Positions 17,554-23,775 of a DNA stretch of 23,775 nucleotides are shown here, in pieces. Source of the DNA: Gammaproteobacteria bacterium (GTDB lineage: Bacteria > Pseudomonadota > Gammaproteobacteria > GCA-001735895); assembly GCA_015494335.1 (NCBI GenBank), contig WGBK01000309.1, positions 1 to 23,775 on the forward strand, given 5' to 3'. The notes beneath the pieces were generated by a model. That model saw nothing but the letters and a program-made list of their open reading frames with translations, was not told the origin of the DNA and ran no database searches. The position numbers and the translations under genes are program-made. Numbering within the stretch: the first letter of the stretch is position 1; every line of letters begins with the position of its first letter.

Positions 17554-18085
17554 TATCTGCACTGGCCGTCGTTGCCGGGGCTTCACCATCCTCGAGATTC
17601 TGGTGGTGGTGGCGATCATCGCCATCATTCTCTCCACCATCCTGCTCAATACCCGCTTCAGCCGCCCCGAGACCAGCCTGAAACAGCATGCACAGACGAT
17701 TGGCAAGACCCTGCGGCTGCTGTTCGAGGAAGCCACGCTCGAGGATGTCAATTACGCCCTCTGGCTGCAGCCGGGGCGCTACCAGGTGCTGCAATACGAT
17801 GGTGAAAGCTGGCAGCCGGTTCGTGATCGCCTGTTTGCCCGTCTCGCACGCAAGCACGACTACGAAGACCGCTTGATCGTCGATGGTCAGCCGGTGCCCA
17901 TCGAAGCCTCCGAAGAGCCAAAACCCCAGATCCTGATCCTCGCCAGCGGCGATGTCAGCAGCTTCGAATGGCGCATCCTCGATCGTCGCAACGGACTGAT
18001 GGTGCTGTTGCAGGGCGATGCGCTCGGGCAGCTGAGTATCGAGGGGCCTTCGGTGATCACCGAAACCACGGAGTCGTCGCTATGA
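17519..18085 (+). CDS. gspH: Minor pseudopilin GspH
   Basis: GspH is a minor pseudopilin located near the pseudopilus tip. The precursor of 188 residues has a leader of 21 residues ending CRG, then FTILEILVVVAIIAIILSTI with Glu26 at mature position 5. The first half of the open frame further upstream lies over gspG and is not coding. The ATG at 17519 is chosen because it is the only start codon between gspG's final part and the leader, and GAGGG sits five bases before it. This start overlaps gspG by 35 bases, more than the other junctions. The C-terminal domain ends in a beta-rich GspH/FimT-like region. The stop overlaps gspI in ATGA. Confidence 0.88.
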   Translation: MRISEPGTWTTDICTGRRCRGFTILEILVVVAIIAIILSTILLNTRFSRPETSLKQHAQTIGKTLRLLFEEATLEDVNYALWLQPGRYQVLQYDGESWQPVRDRLFARLARKHDYEDRLIVDGQPVPIEASEEPKPQILILASGDVSSFEWRILDRRNGLMVLLQGDALGQLSIEGPSVITETTESSL

Positions 18086-18447
18086 AGCGCAGCAGCGGCT
18101 TTACCCTGATCGAAATCATGGTGGCCCTGGCCATCATCACCATTGCCCTGGGCGCGATCATCGAGAGTACCACGGCCAGCAACCGCAACCTGCAGTACCT
18201 GCGCGATCGCAGCATCGCAAGCTGGATAGCCGCCAACGAGTTGGCCCGTGTTCGCGCCCGGCGCGAATGGAACAGCCGCAGCAACCGCCAGGGCAGTGTA
18301 GAAATGGCCGGCCGGGAATGGCGCTGGAAGATGCAGATCCGCAAGACCGACGATCCCGACATGCGTCGTATCGAGGTGCAGGTCTACGAGGAAGGAAAGG
18401 ATTCTGAGCCTCTGGCTCGCATCACCGGCTTCACAGGAAGATTGTAA
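18082..18447 (+). CDS. gspI: Minor pseudopilin GspI
   Basis: GspI forms the tip complex of the pseudopilus with GspJ and GspK. The 121-residue precursor has a six-residue leader (MKRSSG), then FTLIEIMVALAIITIALGAI with Glu11 at mature position 5. The downstream ELARVRARREWNSRS and MQIRKTDDPDMRRIEVQVY segments match the GspI family. The ATG at 18082 overlaps the gspH stop by four bases. The gspJ start shares the last base of its TAA stop. Confidence 0.94.
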   Translation: MKRSSGFTLIEIMVALAIITIALGAIIESTTASNRNLQYLRDRSIASWIAANELARVRARREWNSRSNRQGSVEMAGREWRWKMQIRKTDDPDMRRIEVQVYEEGKDSEPLARITGFTGRL

Positions 18448-19073
18448 TGAAGCCGGCCGGAAAGAATCGGGGCTTCACCCTGTTCGAGGTGCTGATTGCG
18501 GTCAGTATCTTCGCCATCATCGGCGTGATCGCGATGAGCAATCTGATCCAGGTCGGGCGCAGCGGCGAACGCATCGAGGAGGCCGACCGGCAGCTTTCGC
18601 GCCTGCAGTACAGCCTCGCGCGTATCGGCAAGGATGTCATGCAGCTGGTGCCGCGACCGGTGCGCGACCGCTACGGCGACGAGCAGGCGGCGCTGAAGAT
18701 CGACGGCGAGCGTCTGCAACTCACCCGTGGCGGCTGGAGCAACCTGTTGCAACAGCCGCGCAGCAACCTGCAACGGGTCGAATATCGTCTGGTCGAGCAA
18801 GGCCTGCAGCGACGCTTCTCGCCGATACTCGACCAGGGTTACGAGGAAAACACCATTGACCAGCTGTTGCTCGAAGGTGTGGAATCCCTGCGGTGGCGCC
18901 TGTTGACCCGCGGCAAGAAAATTCACGAGCACTGGCCGGTGGAGGATCGGCTGGAGCCGAATCAGCTGCCGGTAGCCCTCGAGCTGCGCATGGAGGTGAC
19001 CGGTTTCGGTGCGATCGAAAGGATCTACGAGCTGCCCCAGGGGGCATTCGGCGATGAGGGTGACGCGCAATGA
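18447..19073 (+). CDS. gspJ: Minor pseudopilin GspJ
   Basis: GspJ is the largest of the small minor pseudopilins and part of the tip complex. The 208-residue precursor has a nine-residue leader ending NRG, then FTLFEVLIAVSIFAIIGVIAM with Glu14 at mature position 5. Later segments (LARIGKDVMQLVPRPVRDRYG, NLQRVEYRLVEQGLQRR and LLEGVESLRWRLL) are typical of GspJ. The start codon shares a base with the gspI stop (TAATG) and its stop overlaps gspK in ATGA. Confidence 0.95.
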   Translation: MKPAGKNRGFTLFEVLIAVSIFAIIGVIAMSNLIQVGRSGERIEEADRQLSRLQYSLARIGKDVMQLVPRPVRDRYGDEQAALKIDGERLQLTRGGWSNLLQQPRSNLQRVEYRLVEQGLQRRFSPILDQGYEENTIDQLLLEGVESLRWRLLTRGKKIHEHWPVEDRLEPNQLPVALELRMEVTGFGAIERIYELPQGAFGDEGDAQ

Positions 19074-19999
19074 AGCGGAAGCGGCAACAGGGTATTGCTC
19101 TGCTGATGGCCATGCTGGTCGTGGCCATTTCCGCAGTTACGGCGACCATGCTGGTCAGCAACCAGGCCTTTCTCCAGCGGCGCAGCTATCACCAGCTCGA
19201 TGCCGAGCGCTTGCGTGCCTATGCCCTGGGCCTGGAAGACTATGCCCGTCTGTTCCTGCAGAAGGATGCCCGTGAAAGCAAGACTGACCATCTCGGCGAG
19301 GACTGGGCTGTCGGCATTCCCGGTCTGCCGATCGAGGGCGGTATGCTCAGTGGCCAGATCACCGATGCCCAGTCCTGGATCAATCTCAACAGCCTGCTCA
19401 CCGATCCAGTGCAGGAGGCGGCCCTGAAGGCCTTGTGCAGGCGCGAGGAGGTGAGTTGCGATTTTATCGATGCGCTCAAGGACTGGATCGACGAGGATCT
19501 CGAGACCCGTTTCCCCGATGGCGCCGAGGAAGACTACTACAGTAGCCTCGATCCGCCCTACCGCAACCCGAACCGCCCAATGGCCGACCGAAGCGAGTTG
19601 CGCCTGGTGAAAGGGGTCGATGCCGAGTCGTATCAAAAACTGAAACCCTATATCATAGCGCTGCCCGAAGCGACGCCACTGAACCTCAATACCCTGTCCA
19701 GGCCCCTGTTCGAGGCCCTGAACATTGCGCGCAAGGAGGGCGAGGGTTTCGTCGATGCGGATCGCTTCATCGACGAACGAGAACAGGATGCCTTTTCCAG
19801 CCTGCAGGACTTTGAAAAACGCATGAAAGCCCGCTTGAGCGAAGAACAGAAGAAGGCCCTTGCGGTCAGCAGTCGCTATTTCCTGGCCGAGGGACAGGTG
19901 CTGCAGAACGACAAGACGCTGCGTCTCAATGCCCTCATCGAGCGTACCGGACGCTCGGGCAGCCGGGTTGTCTGGCGCAGTTTCGGGGAGTTTCTGTGA
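19070..19999 (+). CDS. gspK: Minor pseudopilin GspK
   Basis: GspK caps the pseudopilus tip. The 309-residue precursor has a leader of eight residues ending QQG, then IALLMAMLVVAISAVTATML. As in the family it lacks the glutamate at mature position 5 (Met13 here). The large globular domain includes ITDAQSWINLNSL, CDFIDALKDWIDEDLETRFPDGAEEDYY and LNLNTLSRPLFEAL, all expected for GspK. It overlaps gspJ by four bases, and gspL begins with GTG in its stop region. Confidence 0.95.
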   Translation: MKRKRQQGIALLMAMLVVAISAVTATMLVSNQAFLQRRSYHQLDAERLRAYALGLEDYARLFLQKDARESKTDHLGEDWAVGIPGLPIEGGMLSGQITDAQSWINLNSLLTDPVQEAALKALCRREEVSCDFIDALKDWIDEDLETRFPDGAEEDYYSSLDPPYRNPNRPMADRSELRLVKGVDAESYQKLKPYIIALPEATPLNLNTLSRPLFEALNIARKEGEGFVDADRFIDEREQDAFSSLQDFEKRMKARLSEEQKKALAVSSRYFLAEGQVLQNDKTLRLNALIERTGRSGSRVVWRSFGEFL

Positions 20000-21183
20000 G
20001 CGAGCTGTGGATTCGATTTGCGGACCCGGATTTCAACGCCTTCGACTGGTGGCGCTTTGACGGGGATGCCGAAAGCCTCGTGTCCGAAGGCCATGGCCGG
20101 GGCGAGGATCTGGCCGGGCTGGAGCGGGCCTCGCTGTGCCGCGTGTTTCTGCCGCAGCCCCTGTTGCTGAGCCTGCGCACGAAGCTGCCGCCACGGGCTT
20201 CCCGCCAACAGTTGCAGGCCATTGGTTACGCACTCGAAGATCAGCTGGCCAACGACGTGGACGACAACCATTACGCCATCGGCACGCAGCAGCCGGACGG
20301 CCAGTTGCCGGTGGTGGTGATCGAGCGATCCCTCATGGATCGCCTGCTGCAGCGTCTGCGCGAAGCGCGCATGCAGTGCGATGCGCTGCACGCCGAAATG
20401 CTGCTCTGTCCCGTTCCTCCGGCGGATTGCCGGGCTACCCTCTGCGAGCGTCCCGGCGGGTGGTTGTTGCGCCTGTCCGAGGACGAGGCCCTGGCCTTGC
20501 CGCCGGAGCTGCTCGATGACAGCCTGAAGCTGTTGCTGGGTGCTGAACCCGGTGCAGCAGGCCTGGCCTGTTGCGCCTCCACCGATCCGCCCGTTCCGGA
20601 CGAGTTACTGAAAGAGTGCAAAACCCTGGATTGCCGGCCCCGGCGTGATCTCCTGTCGGATCGGGCCGTCAACCTGCTGCAGGGCGATTACCGTCCCGGC
20701 AGTCGCTGGCGCGAGAGGGTTCGAGCCTGGCGACCGGCGCTGGCATTGTTGTTGCTATTGATCTTCGTATCCCTGTCCCTGGCTGGCCTGGATTGGCTGA
20801 ACCAGAAGCGGCAGCTGGCCGAAATCGAACAGCAGCAGTGGGCGTTGATCGACCGCTATCTGCCCGGCGCGGCTCACCGTGGAGACCCCAAACGCTTGCT
20901 GGTGCAGCGTCTCGCCGACTTCCAGAAGGGCGCCCGGGGCAATGAACTGGTCGATCTGCTGTCGCAGTTTGCCGAAGCCTGGTCTGCCCATTCCGGGGTG
21001 GATCTGGATCGGCTCGTCTATCGCGACGGTGAGCTAGTGCTGGACCTGGAAACCCCGAAATTGCGAACCCTGGAACAGTTGCAGGAGACCCTGAAGAATC
21101 AGGATCGAAACTTCCGTATCGAAAACCTCGATATCGGTCCTAGCAAGACCCGCGCCCGTCTGATTCTCGGAGGCACCTCATGA
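19996..21183 (+). CDS. gspL: Type II secretion system protein GspL
   Basis: GspL ties the GspE ATPase to the inner-membrane platform. The 395-residue protein has a cytoplasmic actin-like domain (about 1-240), one membrane helix (about 247-268, RPALALLLLLIFVSLSLAG) and a short periplasmic ferredoxin-like domain (about 300-395). The segment RDLLSDRAVNLLQGDYRPGSRW before the helix is a common GspL pattern. The GTG at 19996 overlaps the gspK stop in GTGA, and the stop overlaps gspM in ATGA. Sequence conservation of GspL is generally low, so the call rests on length, topology and position. Confidence 0.93.
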   Translation: MSELWIRFADPDFNAFDWWRFDGDAESLVSEGHGRGEDLAGLERASLCRVFLPQPLLLSLRTKLPPRASRQQLQAIGYALEDQLANDVDDNHYAIGTQQPDGQLPVVVIERSLMDRLLQRLREARMQCDALHAEMLLCPVPPADCRATLCERPGGWLLRLSEDEALALPPELLDDSLKLLLGAEPGAAGLACCASTDPPVPDELLKECKTLDCRPRRDLLSDRAVNLLQGDYRPGSRWRERVRAWRPALALLLLLIFVSLSLAGLDWLNQKRQLAEIEQQQWALIDRYLPGAAHRGDPKRLLVQRLADFQKGARGNELVDLLSQFAEAWSAHSGVDLDRLVYRDGELVLDLETPKLRTLEQLQETLKNQDRNFRIENLDIGPSKTRARLILGGTS

Positions 21184-21656
21184 AACAGTGGTGGCGAGGT
21201 CTGCAGATGCGGGAGCGGTGGATCCTGATTACGGCGGCCCTGCTGCTGATCCTTTTGGTGCTGCACGGGCTGGTTTGGCAGCCCTGGCAGGATGCTCGGG
21301 TGCAGCTGGAGGAGGAGATTGCCCAGCGTCGTGATGATCTCGCCTGGATGCAACAGGCTGCCACTCGTCTTCCGGCCGTTCAGCGTGGCAATCAGACCCA
21401 ACGGGCCAATGGAAATCTGATCACGGTGATGAACCAGCTGCTGGTGAAGGCCCGCCTGCGCGAGCACATGAAGCAGATGAAACCGGTCTCGGAACGCGAG
21501 GTACGCTTGCGTTTCGAGAAAGCCAGCTTCGACCGTCTGTTGCGGCTGTTCGGGGATATCGAGCGGCAGGGCCTGTCGATTCGCGAACTGCGCCTGTTGC
21601 CGAGTGATGAGTCAGGTCGGGTCAATGCCACGCTCGTCGTGCTTCGGGGGGGCTAG
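21180..21656 (+). CDS. gspM: Type II secretion system protein GspM
   Basis: GspM is a small bitopic inner-membrane partner of GspL. The 158-residue protein has a cytoplasmic start, one membrane helix (about residues 12-32, RWILITAALLLILLVLHGLVW), a coiled periplasmic stretch (QLEEEIAQRRDDLAWMQQAA) and a ferredoxin-like C terminus. The ATG overlaps the gspL stop by four bases. gspN starts three bases after its TAG. Confidence 0.92.
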   Translation: MKQWWRGLQMRERWILITAALLLILLVLHGLVWQPWQDARVQLEEEIAQRRDDLAWMQQAATRLPAVQRGNQTQRANGNLITVMNQLLVKARLREHMKQMKPVSEREVRLRFEKASFDRLLRLFGDIERQGLSIRELRLLPSDESGRVNATLVVLRGG

Positions 21657-21659
21657 CCC

Positions 21660-22424
21660 ATGCGTCGGCTGATACTGGTTCTGCTGCTGTCAACGGTGGT
21701 TTTCTCGCTCATTAACATGCCACTGAGACAGGTTTTGCGGGTGGTGGAGTTACCCCCGGGCCTGGTGGTTTCCGGACTCCAGGGTACGCTGCGATCCGGC
21801 CAGGTAGAGCAGCTTGGCTACCGGGGCGTGGCCTTCGAGGAGCTTCGCTATGCCCTGCGTCCCACATGCCTGTTATGGCTCAAGCTCTGCTATCGCCTGG
21901 AAGACGGTAACGGCGATCTGCGACTGAATCCGGGCTACTCGCCCTGGGGGGGATTCACCCTCGAGGATACTCGCCTGCGCCTGCCCATGGAGCGGCTGCG
22001 ACCCTGGCTGGGGAAATTACTGGTACAGCCGAAAGGCGAACTGGATCTCCAGCTGCAGATGCTGGAACTGGGCAACAATCGCCGCCTCGAGACCCTGCAG
22101 GCGGTGCTCTTCTGGCGCAAGGCCGGAATCGAGGGAGAATCTGTCGTGCTTGGTGATTTCCGCGCGGATATTGAGCAGGAGGGTCCGGAAATCCGGCTGC
22201 AGCTCGGGGATGAACCCGGAGCGCTACTGGGCGTTGAGGGCGAAATACGGCTGGGGGCGGAAGATTTCCGCGTCGATGTGAAGCTGGAGGCACGTCCGGG
22301 ACTCGGTGAATCGGCGCGCAATGCGCTGGAGCTGATGGCGCGCAGGGATGGCCTCAACCGCTACCGCATTCAGCGGCAGGGGCGCCTGCCGCAGCCCATT
22401 CCCTGGCTTCCGCCCCGATCCTGA
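21660..22424 (+). CDS. gspN: Type II secretion system protein GspN
   Basis: GspN is an accessory T2SS protein found in a subset of systems. The 254-residue protein begins with a membrane anchor or uncleaved signal (MRRLILVLLLSTVVFSLINMPL) followed by a beta-rich periplasmic part with GLQGTLRSGQVEQLGYRGVAFEELRYAL, the pattern seen in GspN and related AsmA-like folds. Its exact job is unclear. It is the last gene of the gsp series; no gspO prepilin peptidase follows, so the peptidase must be encoded elsewhere. A 162-base gap follows, in which I see no terminator with a T-run. Confidence 0.88.
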   Translation: MRRLILVLLLSTVVFSLINMPLRQVLRVVELPPGLVVSGLQGTLRSGQVEQLGYRGVAFEELRYALRPTCLLWLKLCYRLEDGNGDLRLNPGYSPWGGFTLEDTRLRLPMERLRPWLGKLLVQPKGELDLQLQMLELGNNRRLETLQAVLFWRKAGIEGESVVLGDFRADIEQEGPEIRLQLGDEPGALLGVEGEIRLGAEDFRVDVKLEARPGLGESARNALELMARRDGLNRYRIQRQGRLPQPIPWLPPRS

Positions 22425-22572
22425 TGCCTGTCGGCCCCGTACCCGGGAACCGGTTCACATTTTCACCAGCCAACCCGCCTCTTTTCCTCGGCTGGATGGC
22501 GTTTGTGAGCCGCTTAACAGTACCGTCATTCAGCAGGGCTAGACTGTGCCCATCGAAATCAATAACAGCATC

Positions 22573-22578
22573 AAGGAG
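22573..22578 (+). promoter_or_regulatory. Strong ribosome binding site for the small membrane protein
   Basis: AAGGAG sits eight bases before the ATG at 22587. It is one of the clearest ribosome binding sites in the window and supports the short gene that follows. Confidence 0.7.
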
Positions 22579-22586
22579 AAACGGAC

Positions 22587-22988
22587 ATGAAAACAATCCA
22601 GGACCAGAATCTCGGTTCCCGCATCATGGATGGCGCGGTGCTGACCCTCAGCTTCGTGCTGTTTTCCCTGCTGACCGGCTTCTTCGGTCAACCCGGTTTC
22701 CTGCTGTCGATGCTGTTGTTCGTGCTCGTGCTCTATAGCGGGCTGCGCCTCGGCAAGCAGATCGTGTTCCAGCAACTGCACCTCCCCAGCCGCATGGCTG
22801 CCGTACTCAGCGGCAATCTGCTGGGTCTGTTTGTCGGCAATCTGCTGCTGGCCAGTTTTCAATCCCTGCTCTCGCTTCCACCTTCGGCCATCGTGCTGAA
22901 CCTGATCGCATCGGGGGCAGCATTCTTCGTGCTCGGAACCCTGTCGCCCATTTTCAAGGATTCTCGCAGCGATATCATCGCCCACTGA
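22587..22988 (+). CDS. Small membrane protein of unknown function
   Basis: I do not recognise this 133-residue protein. It shows three or four membrane segments: about residues 15-50, which may be one long or two short helices, then about 70-92 and 100-122. The N terminus (MKTIQDQNLGSRIMDGA) and C terminus (IFKDSRSDIIAH) are polar and short. No signal peptidase, protease or transporter motif is visible. A strong ribosome binding site and a gap of 162 bases after gspN suggest its own expression. It sits 26 bases before a sugar transferase gene, so it may belong to the exopolysaccharide cluster that begins there, but this is only position-based. Confidence 0.7.
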   Translation: MKTIQDQNLGSRIMDGAVLTLSFVLFSLLTGFFGQPGFLLSMLLFVLVLYSGLRLGKQIVFQQLHLPSRMAAVLSGNLLGLFVGNLLLASFQSLLSLPPSAIVLNLIASGAAFFVLGTLSPIFKDSRSDIIAH

Positions 22989-23014
22989 GTCCTGCCGGAC
23001 GGGGATAGAAGCGA

Positions 23015-23775
23015 GTGGCCGCAGCAAGGGTTTTTCGATCCTACCTGAAGACCCCGTTCCTGATCCTGCTGGTTCTCGAGGTGGTCGTCTTCTTTCTGTC
23101 GATCTATGCCGCCACCTGGCTGCGTTTCATCAACATACCGCAGAATTTCTATGCGATGGCAGACAGGCTGTGGGTCAATGCCGGCATGCTTGCGGTGGTT
23201 GCGCCGATTGCGATGTTGGCGACGGGTTTGTACCAGGGCAATATCCGCGAGGGCATGTCCGGCATTCTGCTGCGTCTGGGCATCAGCCTGTTCGCCGCAG
23301 GTGTCTTTGTTTCACTGCTGATCTACCTGTTTCCCGATTATCACCTGGGACGGGGCATTCTGGCCTATGCGCTGGTAGGTTCCTTCTTCATCATAGGTAC
23401 CCTGCGTTCCCTGTTCATCGAGCTGGTGGATACGGAGATCTTCAAGAAGCGCGTGCTGGTCTACGGCGCCGGCAAGACCGCGGCGCAGATCGATGCCAAG
23501 CTGCGACGGCGGTCCGATCGGCGGACCTTCCGTATCGTCGGCTATGTGCCTCTGGATCACCAGAGCCAGCAGCTCGAGGTCAGTGATGATCAGCTGGTAG
23601 ATGTCGATGGCAATGTCTTCGATTTCGTTCGTCGCAACCAGATCGACGAGATCGTCGTTGCGACTTCCGATGCGATCGAGGATGTGCCAGTCGATGATCT
23701 GGTCGAGTGCAAGCTCAACGGTATCGAGGTGGTCGATATCCTCAGTTTCTTCGAGCGCGAGGTCGGACAGGTGCG
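23015..23775 (+). CDS. Exosortase-associated sugar transferase (TIGR03013-like), partial
   Basis: The frame is open to the right edge, giving about 253 residues of a protein usually near 460. It begins with membrane helices (about residues 11-35, 52-70, 83-106 and 113-131), followed by a nucleotide-binding-like stretch RVLVYGAGKTAAQIDAKLRRR and the segment CKLNGIEVVDILSFFEREVGQV, which is typical of the region before the bacterial sugar transferase domain. This layout matches the initiating glycosyltransferase of PEP-CTERM/XrtA exopolysaccharide loci, which would load the first sugar on undecaprenyl phosphate. The catalytic domain lies outside the window. The start is GTG at 23015. If the assignment holds, an EPS cluster with its own exosortase may follow. 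Confidence 0.8.
   Translation, partial: MAAARVFRSYLKTPFLILLVLEVVVFFLSIYAATWLRFINIPQNFYAMADRLWVNAGMLAVVAPIAMLATGLYQGNIREGMSGILLRLGISLFAAGVFVSLLIYLFPDYHLGRGILAYALVGSFFIIGTLRSLFIELVDTEIFKKRVLVYGAGKTAAQIDAKLRRRSDRRTFRIVGYVPLDHQSQQLEVSDDQLVDVDGNVFDFVRRNQIDEIVVATSDAIEDVPVDDLVECKLNGIEVVDILSFFEREVGQV

Noticed and set aside
22474..22500. CCAGCC/GGCTGG stem-loop after gspN as the operon terminator
   Set aside because: The stem is only six base pairs with a long loop of about 18 bases and has no following T-run.

Overview
The window reads like a chromosomal segment from a GC-rich, Gram-negative proteobacterium. Gammaproteobacteria seems most likely, but a betaproteobacterium cannot be excluded without a search. 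It has outer-membrane secretion genes, exosortase-associated genes and densely packed operons. No rRNA, tRNA, CRISPR array, insertion sequence or phage gene was seen.

Region 1 (1-2400, minus strand) is a TRAP transporter operon in the order dctP, dctQ, dctM, with dctM cut by the left edge. A perfect 20-plus base palindrome followed by seven T's on the coding strand lies inside the first 20 codons of dctQ. It looks like an intrinsic terminator or attenuator placed between the abundant binding protein and the membrane subunits.

Region 2 (2400-4081) holds a hemerythrin-like protein divergent from dctP and a DUF2889 protein on the opposite strand, convergent with the hemerythrin gene. The dctP/hemerythrin intergenic stretch contains a near-consensus sigma-70 promoter and three copies of a TGTATC-type motif that could be operators.

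Region 3 (4082-22424, plus strand) is a type II secretion (T2SS) operon with foreign-function genes inside it: gspC, gspD, then prsK, prsR, prsT and an exosortase, then gspE, gspF, a rhombosortase, and gspG to gspN. Most neighbouring genes overlap by 1-4 bases or are separated by about 20 bases or fewer, so this is probably one translationally coupled transcription unit. PrsK, PrsR and PrsT are the histidine kinase, sigma-54 activator and TPR lipoprotein of the PEP-CTERM/XrtA system. Exosortase (PEP-CTERM substrates) and rhombosortase (GlyGly-CTERM substrates) are two unrelated C-terminal protein-sorting enzymes. Having both inside one T2SS operon suggests a secretion-and-surface-sorting machine. 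This is the most notable observation in the window. No candidate substrate protein and no prepilin peptidase (gspO) is encoded here.

Region 4 (22425-23775) has a small unrecognised membrane protein and then the N-terminal part of a sugar transferase of the kind that starts exopolysaccharide synthesis in exosortase loci. The window therefore probably ends at the start of an EPS cluster.
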